From positions 62,001-126,000 of the forward strand of contig CAVZWN010000002.1 of assembly GCA_963779055.1 (NCBI GenBank): a stretch of DNA of 64,000 nucleotides, written 5' to 3'. Source of the stretch: Sulfurimicrobium sp963779055. GTDB taxonomy: Bacteria; Pseudomonadota; Gammaproteobacteria; Burkholderiales; Sulfuricellaceae. Numbering within the stretch: the first letter of the stretch is position 1; each line of letters starts with the position of its first letter. Made by a program: the position numbers and the translations under genes. Positions 48,089 to 56,605 of the stretch are shown piece by piece. The notes under the pieces are model-generated. The model saw only the letters and a list, made by a program, of their open reading frames with translations, searched no databases and was not told the origin of the DNA.

Positions 48089-49272
48089 ATGAACAAGAAA
48101 CTCATCGCTGTAGCAATCGCTGCTGCTCTGGCCCCTGCTGCTGCAATGGCCGATTCCGGCAACGTAACCATTTACGGCTCCCTGCACATGTCCGTGGACA
48201 GCCTGAACGGCGCCGCCAATTCAACTGGCACCGACAACAACCGTGAAATGAACATTTCCAGCAACTCTTCCTACATCGGCTTCAAAGGCTACGGAAGATC
48301 TGGGTAACGGCCTGAAGGCCATCTGGCAACTGGAACAGCCAGGTAGCCATGGGCGAAACCGGTGGTACCGCAGCTGCCAACGGCAATAACAGCCTGACCA
48401 GCCGTAACAGCTTCCTGGGTCTGTCCGGTAATTTTGGTACCGCCCTGCTGGGTAAGCATGACACCCCGTTCAAGCTCGGTAGGCCGCAAAGCTGACCTGT
48501 TCAGCGACCAGATCGGTGACTCCCGCAACCTGATTTCTGCTGGCGGCGCTGGTTGGGATCTGCGTCCTGACAACGTGATTGCCTACATTTCTCCAACCGT
48601 AAGTGGTTTTCATGGTGCTCTGGCCTATGTGAGCAACGTTGATGCGGCTTCTGCTGAATGGAACTCTGTGACTGCCCTGAGCGCATTGGGTGTGTACGAG
48701 TCCGGTCCTGTGATGGTTGGTTTGGCTTACGAAAAGCACAACCTGTCCAACCTGAATGGTACGGTTACTCCTGCATATGCTGTGCATGCAACGACCGGCG
48801 TTATTTGGCACTGCTGGCGATCCACTGGCTAACGTTAAAGATGAAAAAGCCTATCGTCTGGTCGGCGGCTACAACTTCGGTGACGTTAAAGTGGTTGGTC
48901 TGTACCAGAAAGTCAGCTGATCTGGGTGGCGGCAATACAGATCGCAAAACCTGGGGTCTGGGTGGCGCGTACAAAATGGGCGCAACTACTCTGAAAGCCC
49001 AATACTACAAAGCTAGCGACCTGACCGATTGCGGTCTTGTTGACTGCAGCGCAACCGGTGGCAACATGATCGCAGTGGGTGCAGATTACTCCCTGTCCAA
49101 GCGCACCACCGCTTATGTTGCTTACGCCAAGACCAACAACGACAGCAGCAATGTCGTTGGCGTGACTAACGCCTCCTTCAGCGCCTTCGGTGGCGGCCAT
49201 GGTGACAACCCTGGTACCGTTGCTGGTAAAGATCCTAGCGGTTTCTCCGTTGGTATGAAGCACTCCTTCTAA
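48089..49272 (+). pseudogene. Gram-negative porin with five +1 frameshifts
   Basis: General trimeric porin (Porin_4 type). The start MNKKLIAVAIAAALAPAAAM has AGGAGA seven bases ahead, and the signal peptide and first strand (DSGNVTIYGSLHMSVDSLNG) are normal. Single extra bases break the frame at about 48287, 48343, 48477, 48812 and 48920. Removing them restores one protein of 392 residues: GFKGYEDLGNGLKAIWQLEQ, KLVGRKADLF, TTGVIGTAGDPLANV and YQKVSDLGGG join correctly, ending SVGMKHSF with the terminal Phe. There are no nonsense codons in the corrected frame. Five insertions without substitutions suggest sequencing error rather than decay. Confidence 0.85.
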
Positions 49273-49310
49273 TTTCCGGCCGGCTAGTCCGGTCTGAAGT
49301 CTGAAGCTTA

Positions 49311-49337
49311 AAACGGGCGCCTCGGCGCCCGTTTTTT
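49311..49337 (+). terminator. Terminator of the porin gene
   Basis: CGGGCGC-CTCG-GCGCCCG followed by TTTTTT, about 40 bases after the porin stop. A run of A on the left is short, so mainly plus-strand termination is expected. Confidence 0.9.
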
Positions 49338-49427
49338 ATTGGGTGTTGCTTATATTGCTTCATCATGTCCTTTCTCTCGCCTCTATTGTGCTAAGATATG
49401 TACAATATTGAAACGGGGGGTTGAATT

Positions 49428-49682
49428 ATGGATGCGCTAACTTACAGCTATACCCGCCAGCATTTTGCTGATGTCATGCGCCAGGTCAATGATGATCGTG
49501 TTCCTGTGGTGGTGACCAGCCAGCGCGGAAAACCAGTCGTCATTATGTCTCTTGATGATTACCATGCGCTGGAGGAAACAGCCTATCTGCTTCGTAATCC
49601 GAAAGGCGCAAAACGCCTGATGGAGGCAGTCGAAGAGCTACGCAGTGGCGGGGGTGAACCCAAGGCCCTGGTCGATGATTAA
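49428..49682 (+). CDS. Phd/YefM-family antitoxin
   Basis: Antitoxin of 84 residues: YSYTRQHFADVMRQVNDDRV, then VTSQRGKPVVIMSLDDYHAL matches YefM. The N-terminal part dimerises and binds the operator, and the tail wraps the toxin. It overlaps the downstream toxin gene by eight bases. Confidence 0.92.
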   Translation: MDALTYSYTRQHFADVMRQVNDDRVPVVVTSQRGKPVVIMSLDDYHALEETAYLLRNPKGAKRLMEAVEELRSGGGEPKALVDD

Positions 49683-49926
49683 GTTTGCATCGAAGGGGTG
49701 GGAGGACTATCTCTATTGGCAAGCAACCGACCGTGCCATCCTAAAGCGCATTAATCAGCTGATCCGCGACATCGAGCGTGAGCCTTTTTCTGGCATAGGC
49801 AAGCCCGAGCCGCTGAAGCACCAGTTAACCGGTTTCTGGTCCCGCCGCATCGATGATTGCCATCGACTTGTGTATGCCGTTGAAAGTGACACGATATTGA
49901 TTGCCCAGTGTCGTGATCACTACTAA
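49675..49926 (+). CDS. Txe/YoeB-family toxin
   Basis: RelE-fold ribosome-dependent mRNA interferase of 83 residues. It has FASKGWEDYLYWQATDRAIL, a substrate-binding GKPEPLKHQLTGFWSRRI, and a C-terminal CRDHY with the catalytic His/Tyr pair. The start at 49675 lies inside the antitoxin gene. The system looks intact. Confidence 0.93.
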   Translation: MIKFASKGWEDYLYWQATDRAILKRINQLIRDIEREPFSGIGKPEPLKHQLTGFWSRRIDDCHRLVYAVESDTILIAQCRDHY

Positions 49927-50013
49927 GTTGGTGCTGTAACAACCCATACTTGGCGTTGGTGAAACCAGGTGGTTACATTGATCGCTATCCAGAAGAAGTG
50001 TTCTGATAGAAGA

Positions 50014-51024
50014 CTATATGTCTTTGTAGTAGCTCCGGTGCCACGCCACAAACTTCTCTACCCCCTCTTTCAGTGGTGTTGCCGGCGAGAATCCCACCGC
50101 CTGGCGCAGGTCGTCGATGTCGGCATAAGTAGCCTCCACGTCCCCATCCTGCATCGGCAGCATGTTCTTGACGGCTTTTTGCCCAACGGCATTCTCGATG
50201 GCGCCGATGAAAGTCATCAACTCCACAGGTTCGTGGTTGCCGATATTGTATATGCGGAACGGAGCATAGCTGGTCGCAGCATCCGGCTGGTTGCGGTCGA
50301 AGAAGGGGTCTGAGGTGGCGGTTTTGTCGAGTACGCGCACCACACCTTCGACAATGTCGTCGATGAAGGTGAAATCGCGCCGCATCTTGCCCTGGTTGAA
50401 CACGTCGATGGCGCGTCCGGCGCGAATCGCAGAAGTAAAAAGCGAAGGCGACATGTCGGGACGCCCCCACGGTCCGTAAACGGTAAAAAAACGCAGGCCG
50501 GTAGTGGGCAGGCCAAACAGATGGCTGTAAGTGTGCGCCATCAGCTCGTTGGATTTCTTGGTAGCGGCGTAGAGGCTGACCGGGTGGTCCACGTTGTCGT
50601 GCACGGAAAACGGCATGTGGGTATTGGCGCCATAGACGCTGGAACTGCTGGCATAAACCAGATGTTCGACCTGGTTGTGGCGGCAGCCTTCCAGTATGTT
50701 GAGGAAACCGACCACATTGGCCTCGATGTAGGCGTGAGGGTTCTGAAGCGAGTAACGCACACCGGGCTGGGCAGCCAGGTTAATCACCCGGTTGAATTTT
50801 TCCTCGGCAAACAGGGCTTCGGTGGCCTGCCGGTCGGACATGTCCATGCGGACAAATCTGAAGCCCTCAAGGGGCATAAGCTGCCTGAGCCGGTCTTCTT
50901 TAAGCTGGACATCGTAATAGTCGTTGAGATTGTCAATGCCGACCACTTCCACGCCCCTGGCAAGCAGTCGTTGTGCGGTATGCATGCCGATAAATCCGGC
51001 TACGCCGGTGACCAGAATTTTCAA
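50014..51024 (-). CDS. NAD-dependent UDP-sugar 4-epimerase (UDP-glucuronate type)
   Basis: Short-chain dehydrogenase-type epimerase of 336 residues. The NAD loop is VTGVAGFIGMHTAQ, SSSSVYGANTHMPFS contains the catalytic Ser, and YAATKKSNE contains Tyr-x3-Lys. LRFFTVYGPWGRPDM is typical of UDP-glucuronate 4-epimerases. The start is TTG at 51024, with AAGGAG at proper distance; a start 12 codons upstream would overlap the glycosyltransferase gene. It likely supplies a sugar nucleotide for surface polysaccharide or LPS. Confidence 0.9.
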   Translation of the reverse strand: MKILVTGVAGFIGMHTAQRLLARGVEVVGIDNLNDYYDVQLKEDRLRQLMPLEGFRFVRMDMSDRQATEALFAEEKFNRVINLAAQPGVRYSLQNPHAYIEANVVGFLNILEGCRHNQVEHLVYASSSSVYGANTHMPFSVHDNVDHPVSLYAATKKSNELMAHTYSHLFGLPTTGLRFFTVYGPWGRPDMSPSLFTSAIRAGRAIDVFNQGKMRRDFTFIDDIVEGVVRVLDKTATSDPFFDRNQPDAATSYAPFRIYNIGNHEPVELMTFIGAIENAVGQKAVKNMLPMQDGDVEATYADIDDLRQAVGFSPATPLKEGVEKFVAWHRSYYKDI

Positions 51025-51025
51025 A

Positions 51026-51778
51026 TCATTCTCCTTTTTGCAAAGCCATGAGCTTTGCATATTTCATGAAACTGTTGCCGCAGCCGATGGCGATGTGAAC
51101 CAGACCCGCGACGCCATCCAGCATGCCGAGGCGAAAAAAATAGAAACGCACGAAGCGCACTGCCGGGCTGAATAACAGTTGTGCCAGGCTGGTGCGGCGT
51201 CCTGCATGATATAGGGCGTTAGCTTGCAGCGTAGTGTAGCGGTTTTGTTTGTCCAGATAAGCACCCAGGTCTTCCGCCGAATCGTGCCGCAGATCACCGC
51301 GTAATGTGCCAACCGGGGTGCTGGTCAGCACTTTCTCATGTACCGTGTCGTCGCTCCAGCGCGCATGGCGACGGTCAAACAGGCGCAGGCTCCAGTCCGG
51401 GTAGCCTTCACCGTGGCGCAGGTAGCGCCCCATGAAGCGGTTGCTGCGCGGCATGCGCCAGGCCTGGAACTCAGGCTGATGCAGAGCAGCTACGATGCTG
51501 GAGCGCAAATCCTCACTTACCCGTTCGTCCGCATCAAGGCATAGCACCCAGTCGTTGCTTGCCTGTTCCACTGCAAACTGTTTTTGCGGGCCGAAACCCA
51601 GCCAGGGCTGGGAAACGACACGGGCGCCGTATTTTAACGCAATTGCTTGTGTTTCATCGCTGCTGCCGCTGTCCACCACCACGATTTCATCTGCGAAGGC
51701 GATGCTTTGCAGGCAGACTTCAAGCTGGCGCGCAGCATTGAGCGTGATGAGAACGGCAGAAAATGGCTGGGTTTGCAT
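51026..51778 (-). CDS. Family 2 glycosyltransferase (WaaE/KdtX-like)
   Basis: GT-A glycosyltransferase of 250 residues: SAVLITLNAARQLEVCLQSI, VVDSGSSDET and the nucleotide-binding CLDADERVSEDLR. It resembles WaaE-type LPS core beta-1,4-glucosyltransferases. A C-terminal amphipathic region (RFVRFYFFRLGMLDGVAGLV) may attach to the membrane. It is divergent from waaC and ends one base before the epimerase start. Confidence 0.87.
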   Translation of the reverse strand: MQTQPFSAVLITLNAARQLEVCLQSIAFADEIVVVDSGSSDETQAIALKYGARVVSQPWLGFGPQKQFAVEQASNDWVLCLDADERVSEDLRSSIVAALHQPEFQAWRMPRSNRFMGRYLRHGEGYPDWSLRLFDRRHARWSDDTVHEKVLTSTPVGTLRGDLRHDSAEDLGAYLDKQNRYTTLQANALYHAGRRTSLAQLLFSPAVRFVRFYFFRLGMLDGVAGLVHIAIGCGNSFMKYAKLMALQKGE

Positions 51779-51821
51779 GGATCATTATTATGCCTGCTGC
51801 TGGGTAGGCTAAAATAGCAAA

Positions 51822-52781
51822 ATGTTGAAAATATTGCTGGTCAAGACTTCTTCCATGGGTGATGTCATTCACGCGCTGCCGTCCGTGAGCGATATCGTCG
51901 AGCATTATCCCGATGCGAAAGTAGACTGGGTGGTGGAGGAGAATTTTGCCGAGCTGCCAGCCCTGCATCCGGCGGTGAGGCGGGTGATTCCGGTAGCAGT
52001 GCGGCGTTGGCGGCGGAATCTGCTGAGTCTGGCAAGCTGGCGTGAAATGGCTGCATTCCGCCGTACGATTCAGGCCACGAGCTATGATCTGGTAATCGAC
52101 AGTCAGGGCCTGATCAAGAGTGCTGCTATTGTGTGGCTGAGCAGGGGACCGCGCTGCGGCTATGACCGGGCCAGCGCACGTGAGCCCCTTTCTGCAATGA
52201 TTTATGACCGGACCATCGGGGTTGCCCGTAACCTGCATGCCGTGGAACGCAACCGCGTGCTGGCAGGCCGCGCGCTGGGGTATACGCCGGGCGTTAAGGT
52301 GGATTACGGTATTGCCGCACCCAAACTGGAATTGGCGTGGCTGCCCGGCGGGCGTTACGTGGTGCTGCTACACGCCACCAGCCGCGCCGACAAGGAGTGG
52401 CCCGAAGCAGACTGGGTTGCGCTCGCTGCCCGGCTCAATAACCAGGGGCTGTGCTGCGTGCTGCCGTGGGGCGCGGCTCACGAGCAGGTGCGCAGCGAAC
52501 GTCTTGCCAGCCAGATGGCTGATGCAGTGGTGCCGCCCCGCCTCGGGCTGGATCAGGCCGCTGCGTTATTGGCCGCGGCGCAGGCGGTGGTGGGGGTGGA
52601 TACCGGCCTGACGCACCTGACTGCAGCCCTCGGCGTGCCGGTGGTGGCAATCTATTGCGCCTCCGATCCCGGCCTGACCGGTGTTTACGCCAGCAGTCCA
52701 GCCATCAGTCTTGGCAGCAATGGGCAAGTGCCGCAGCTAGACGATGTCAGCGCGGCACTGGAAAAGGTCATGCAGTCATGA
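51822..52781 (+). CDS. waaC: LPS heptosyltransferase I
   Basis: GT9 enzyme of 319 residues that adds the first heptose to Kdo2-lipid A. The N-terminal KILLVKTSSMGDVIHALPSV is diagnostic. VLLHATSRADKEWPEADWVAL and VVGVDTGLTHLTAALG complete the nucleotide-binding part. The stop overlaps the waaA start by four bases. Confidence 0.95.
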   Translation: MLKILLVKTSSMGDVIHALPSVSDIVEHYPDAKVDWVVEENFAELPALHPAVRRVIPVAVRRWRRNLLSLASWREMAAFRRTIQATSYDLVIDSQGLIKSAAIVWLSRGPRCGYDRASAREPLSAMIYDRTIGVARNLHAVERNRVLAGRALGYTPGVKVDYGIAAPKLELAWLPGGRYVVLLHATSRADKEWPEADWVALAARLNNQGLCCVLPWGAAHEQVRSERLASQMADAVVPPRLGLDQAAALLAAAQAVVGVDTGLTHLTAALGVPVVAIYCASDPGLTGVYASSPAISLGSNGQVPQLDDVSAALEKVMQS

Positions 52782-54055
52782 ACTGGCGCTACACCACCGT
52801 TCTGTTCCTGCTTCTGCCCTACGTGTTGTTCCATCTTGTCTGGCGCGCGCGCCGCCAGCCAGAATATCTGCGTCACTGGGGCGAGCGCTTTGGCCGCTGC
52901 TACGGCGTGCGCCCATTGCGTCCGGTGATCTGGCTGCATGCGGTCTCGGTCGGTGAAACACGCGCTACCGCGCCGCTGGTGAAAGCCCTGCAAGCGCGCT
53001 ATCCGGAACATCAGATTCTGTTAACCCACATGACACCCACCGGGCGCGATGCCGGTGAGCAGCTTTTCGGGGCGGAGGTGCTGCGCTGTTATCTGCCTTA
53101 CGACTATCCCTTTGCAGTACGGCGTTTCCTCGAGCATTTCAGGCCCGAACTGGGGTTGTTGCTGGAAACGGAGATCTGGCCCAATCTGATTCAGGCTTGT
53201 CACACCGCGAACGTGCCGCTGTGTCTGGTGAATGCCCGCCTGTCTGAGAAGTCGGCGCGACGCTATGCGCGATTCTCAAAACTGGCTGCGGCCAGCTTGC
53301 GGCAGATGAGCGCAATCGCGGCGCAGACAGAAGAGGATGCGCGGCGTCTGGAGGCGCTGGGCGCCTGCAATGTCAGCGTGATGGGCAATCTCAAATTCGA
53401 TATCGCACCCCCTGCTCAATTGCTTGAACTCGGCCACCGGTTGTTGCAGCGTTTTGGGCCGGAGCGCCGGATTTTCCTGGCGGCGAGTACGCGGGAAGGA
53501 GAAGAGGAGAAAATTCTGGCTGCGTTGCAGAGGATCGAATTGCCTGGGTTGCTTACGGTGATCGTTCCGCGCCATCCGCAGCGCTTCGATGCTGTGGCGC
53601 GGCTGTTTGAGCAGCGCGGCATATCCTACCAGCGCCGCAGCCTTGAAGAATCGGTCAGACCGGACACCGCAGTAGTGCTGGGGGACAGCATGGGTGAGAT
53701 GTTTGCCTACTATGCCGCCTGCGATGTGGCCTTCATCGGCGGCAGCCTGTTGCCTTTTGGCGGGCAGAACCTGATCGAAGCCTGTGCGGTGGGCAAGCCG
53801 GTGATACTGGGGCCGCATACCTGGAATTTTTCCGAGGCGGCAGAACGGGCGGTGGAGGCGGGGGCGGCTGTGCAGGTCGGCAACGAAGAAGGTTTGGCGC
53901 AGGAATTGCAGGCGCTGTTGCAGACCCCGGAAAGGTGCCGCCGCATGGGTCAGGCCGGTCTGGAATTCAGCCGCCGCCATCAGGGGGCGACAGAGAAGGT
54001 GATGAATATCCTGGGGGTCATTGCGAGCGAAGCGAAGCAATCTCGCTCCTTTTAA
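52778..54055 (+). CDS. waaA: Kdo transferase (3-deoxy-D-manno-octulosonic acid transferase)
   Basis: Inner-membrane-bound GT30 enzyme of 425 residues, starting at 52778. The N-terminal anchor (YTTVLFLLLPYVLFHLVW) is followed by WLHAVSVGETRATAPLV with the catalytic Glu. FIGGSLLPFGGQNLIEACAV and the Kdo-binding C-terminal half are complete. The last 12 residues (VIASEAKQSRSF) are encoded by one arm of a 27-base inverted repeat and are not part of the family consensus. Confidence 0.95.
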   Translation: MNWRYTTVLFLLLPYVLFHLVWRARRQPEYLRHWGERFGRCYGVRPLRPVIWLHAVSVGETRATAPLVKALQARYPEHQILLTHMTPTGRDAGEQLFGAEVLRCYLPYDYPFAVRRFLEHFRPELGLLLETEIWPNLIQACHTANVPLCLVNARLSEKSARRYARFSKLAAASLRQMSAIAAQTEEDARRLEALGACNVSVMGNLKFDIAPPAQLLELGHRLLQRFGPERRIFLAASTREGEEEKILAALQRIELPGLLTVIVPRHPQRFDAVARLFEQRGISYQRRSLEESVRPDTAVVLGDSMGEMFAYYAACDVAFIGGSLLPFGGQNLIEACAVGKPVILGPHTWNFSEAAERAVEAGAAVQVGNEEGLAQELQALLQTPERCRRMGQAGLEFSRRHQGATEKVMNILGVIASEAKQSRSF

Positions 54056-54093
54056 ACCTCCAATACAGATTGCTTCGCTTCGCTCGCAATGAC
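54017..54093. repeat. Perfect 27-base inverted repeat at the waaA 3' end
   Basis: GTCATTGCGAGCGAAGCGAA with seven further bases at 54017-54043 is repeated inverted at 54067-54093. The arms are perfectly matched with a 23-base spacer. The left arm is coding for waaA. It lies between the convergent waaA and tolC genes and could stop or stabilise both transcripts. Confidence 0.92.
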
Positions 54094-54098
54094 GGCGA

Positions 54099-55421
54099 TT
54101 ACTTCAGCCACTGATTAACCTGAAGCAGGTCGTCCTCTGCCAATGTGCCTGCTGCCGATTTCAGTTTCAGGCGATTTATCAGGTAGGCGTAGCGCGCCTT
54201 GTACAGATCGCGCTTGGCGCTGAAAAGCTGTTGCTGTGCATTGAGTACATCGACATTGGTGCGCACACCGACTTCCAGCCCCAGCCGGGTGGAGTCGAGC
54301 GAACTCTGGCTCGATACCAGCGCCTGTTCCAGCGCCCGGACCTGCGCCGCACCGCTGGTAACGCCCAGATACGCTTCCCGGGTGGAGAGCGAGGACTGGC
54401 GCACTTCAAGGGTCAGATCCTGGCGCGCCTTTTCCTGATTGGCAACCGCCTCGCGTACTCTGGAACTGGTGCCGCCACCCTGATACAAAGGCAGGTTAAG
54501 TTGCAGGCCGATAACCGAAGCCTTGGTGTCGTTGCCAACGCCAAACGTGCTGCCTGTGGCACCAGTGTCGCTATAGCTCGCGACCAGATCGAGTGTCGGG
54601 TGATGTCCGCCCCGGTTGCGCTCCACTTCCTGATTGGCAATCTCTGCACTGGCGCGCTTGGTCTGAACCAGTAGATTGTTTTGTTCTGCCGCCTCCACCC
54701 ATTTGCTGATGTCGCTCGGTTCGGGTGTCTGCAGCGGCAGTTCTGCTACGAGCGTGGCAAGGGTGCCTGGCAGCTTGCCGATGATTTTTTCCAGGGCTCT
54801 TTGGCGGATTTCAAGCTCGTTGAGTGCTGCAATTTCACTGGCGCTGGCCAGGTCGAAACGGGCCTGTGCCTCGTGAGTGTCGGTGATGGTGGCGGTGCCG
54901 ACTTCAAAGCTCATTTTTGCCTGATCCAGTTGTTCCTGAATGGCTTTTTTCTGAGCCCCGGCCAGCGAAGCATTGTCCTGCGCCAGCAGGGCATCGAAAT
55001 AAGCCTGGGATACGTTGAGCATCAATCCCTGCTGGGCAGCCGCATACTGGATTTCCGCCACGGCACTTTGCAGCTTGCCCTGCTCGTACTGGGCCCAGTT
55101 TTGCCGCCGGTAGATGGGCTGGCTGAGAGACAGCGTTGCACCGTTGGTATTGTAGTTGCGCTGGCCGCCGGGGAAAGAGCTCGTGCCGCGATACTGGATA
55201 TCCGTTTCATTCCAGGTGGTATTTGCGCTCAGGTTGATGCTCGGCAGCAGCAACGCGCGTCCCTGCGGCAGTTTTTCCTGCCCGGCCAGGTAGGCGGCAC
55301 GGGCGGAAGCGAGTGCAGCATCGTTGGCGAGCGCGTCTCGATAGGTGTCCATCAGGTTGTCTGCCTGGGCACCAGGAGCGAAGATGGCCATAACCAGTAA
55401 AGCCAGGGTGATACGTTTCAT
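54099..55421 (-). CDS. tolC: TolC-family outer membrane efflux/secretion channel
   Basis: Protein of 440 residues starting at ATG 55421 (MKRITLALLVMAIFAPGAQA) with AGGAAAATC as ribosome binding site. An upstream start would hide the signal peptide. Two OEP repeats with long coiled helices can be seen (LMDTYRDALANDAALASARA, QAYFDALLAQDNASLAGAQK, EAYLGVTSGAAQVRALEQAL). It forms a trimeric channel for type I secretion and drug efflux. The gene follows a rhodanese gene, an arrangement common in betaproteobacteria. Confidence 0.93.
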   Translation of the reverse strand: MKRITLALLVMAIFAPGAQADNLMDTYRDALANDAALASARAAYLAGQEKLPQGRALLLPSINLSANTTWNETDIQYRGTSSFPGGQRNYNTNGATLSLSQPIYRRQNWAQYEQGKLQSAVAEIQYAAAQQGLMLNVSQAYFDALLAQDNASLAGAQKKAIQEQLDQAKMSFEVGTATITDTHEAQARFDLASASEIAALNELEIRQRALEKIIGKLPGTLATLVAELPLQTPEPSDISKWVEAAEQNNLLVQTKRASAEIANQEVERNRGGHHPTLDLVASYSDTGATGSTFGVGNDTKASVIGLQLNLPLYQGGGTSSRVREAVANQEKARQDLTLEVRQSSLSTREAYLGVTSGAAQVRALEQALVSSQSSLDSTRLGLEVGVRTNVDVLNAQQQLFSAKRDLYKARYAYLINRLKLKSAAGTLAEDDLLQVNQWLK

Positions 55422-55431
55422 CACGATTTTC

Positions 55432-55755
55432 CTAATATTTTCGCATTGTCGGGTCGGCGTCTCTCGCCCAGGCTGCCACGCCACCCTGTAAATTGTAGAC
55501 ATGGGCAAAGCCGGCCTGTTCAAGAAACAGCCCTGCCCGGTAACTGCGCACGCCGTGATGGCAGATCATCACGGCTTCAGCTTCCGGATCCAGTTCTGTC
55601 AGCCGTTCCGGAATCTGGCGCAGCGGAACCAGCAGCGAACCCTCAATATGACAATACTGGTATTCCCAGGTTTCACGAACATCCACCAGAACGGGTTGTT
55701 TGCGTGATGGGTGTTCGAGCCACGCTTTCAGCTCAAGTGGGTGGATCTGCAACAA
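55432..55755 (-). CDS. Rhodanese-like domain protein
   Basis: Single rhodanese domain of 107 residues: VLVDVRETWEYQYCHIEGSL and the active loop CHHGVRS with catalytic Cys. It sits three bases after pcm and ten before tolC, so the three are an operon. The sulfur acceptor is unknown. Confidence 0.9.
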   Translation of the reverse strand: MLQIHPLELKAWLEHPSRKQPVLVDVRETWEYQYCHIEGSLLVPLRQIPERLTELDPEAEAVMICHHGVRSYRAGLFLEQAGFAHVYNLQGGVAAWARDADPTMRKY

Positions 55756-55758
55756 TAT

Positions 55759-56412
55759 TTAGAAGACAAAACGCTGGGGTTGCAAAACGTTGCGCAGAGG
55801 CGGTACGCAGATTTCGAACAGATTCGTGCTGCGGCAGGCGCCTTTTCCAATACAGGTAATCAGTGTGCCTTCCATCACCGGCGCATCGCCTATTACCGCA
55901 AACAGCCTCCCGCCCGGTTTCAGGCTGGCGAGGAAGTTGTCCGGCAGAACCGGCACCGAGCCGGTCAGCACGATGACATCATAGGCGCCGTGGCGATCCC
56001 AGCCATGAGCGGCGTCGCCCAGCTCCAGCGTGACGTTGTGAATACTGTGCGCGCGCAGTTTTTCTTCCGCCTGCGATTTGAGTTCCGGCACGATCTCGAC
56101 GCTGTAAACGTGCTGCGCCTCCCGTGCCAGCATGGCGGTCAAGTAACCGCTGCCGGTGCCGACTTCCAGCACCCGGTCGGTTTTCTTGATGGCCAGTTCC
56201 TGAATGATGCGCGCCTCCAGCTTGGGCGTCAGCATGACTTCGCCGTGACCAAGAGGGATTTCCATGTCGACAAAAGCCAGATTACGATATGCGGACGGAA
56301 CAAAGTCCTCGCGCCGCATTTCCAGCAGCATATTCAACACGCGCTGATCAAGAACATTCCATGGGCGGATTTGCTGTTCTACCATGTTAAACCGTGCCTG
56401 CGTAAAATCCAT
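55759..56412 (-). CDS. pcm: Protein-L-isoaspartate O-methyltransferase
   Basis: SAM-dependent repair methyltransferase of 217 residues. The start at 56412 (MDFTQARFNMVEQQIRPW) has GGGAG before it. Motif I is VLEVGTGSGYLTAML, post-motif I VEIVPEL, and the substrate region IPLGHGEVMLTPK is slightly divergent from the usual. It is first gene of the pcm-rhodanese-tolC group. Confidence 0.92.
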   Translation of the reverse strand: MDFTQARFNMVEQQIRPWNVLDQRVLNMLLEMRREDFVPSAYRNLAFVDMEIPLGHGEVMLTPKLEARIIQELAIKKTDRVLEVGTGSGYLTAMLAREAQHVYSVEIVPELKSQAEEKLRAHSIHNVTLELGDAAHGWDRHGAYDVIVLTGSVPVLPDNFLASLKPGGRLFAVIGDAPVMEGTLITCIGKGACRSTNLFEICVPPLRNVLQPQRFVF

Positions 56413-56481
56413 GTTTACTCCCGTATTGAAAGCTGACGTAGCTTGCAATTATTCCACAATTCCAGTAGTTTCACACTTCTT

Positions 56482-56565
56482 AGCTGGGGGTCCTGGCGCA
56501 TGTCGAGCCGGGTGAGAAAAACCCTTTGAACCTGATGCGGATAATGCCGTCGCAGGGAAGCGTTG
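56482..56565 (+). promoter_or_regulatory. TPP riboswitch of thiC
   Basis: The THI-box order is intact: CTGGGGGTCC, then GGTGAGAAAAACCCTTTGAACCTGATGCGGATAATGCC in three conserved blocks (GTGAGA, CTTTGAACCTGA, GATAATGCC), then GTCGCAGGGAAGC. Thiamine pyrophosphate binding would switch off thiC. AGCTGGGG (56482) could also pair with CCCCAGCT at 56570-56577, which may be part of the expression platform. Confidence 0.95.
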
Positions 56566-56605
56566 CCTGCCCCAGCTCCTTGCGTGTCCCGAGGAGTTTC
56601 CTTTA

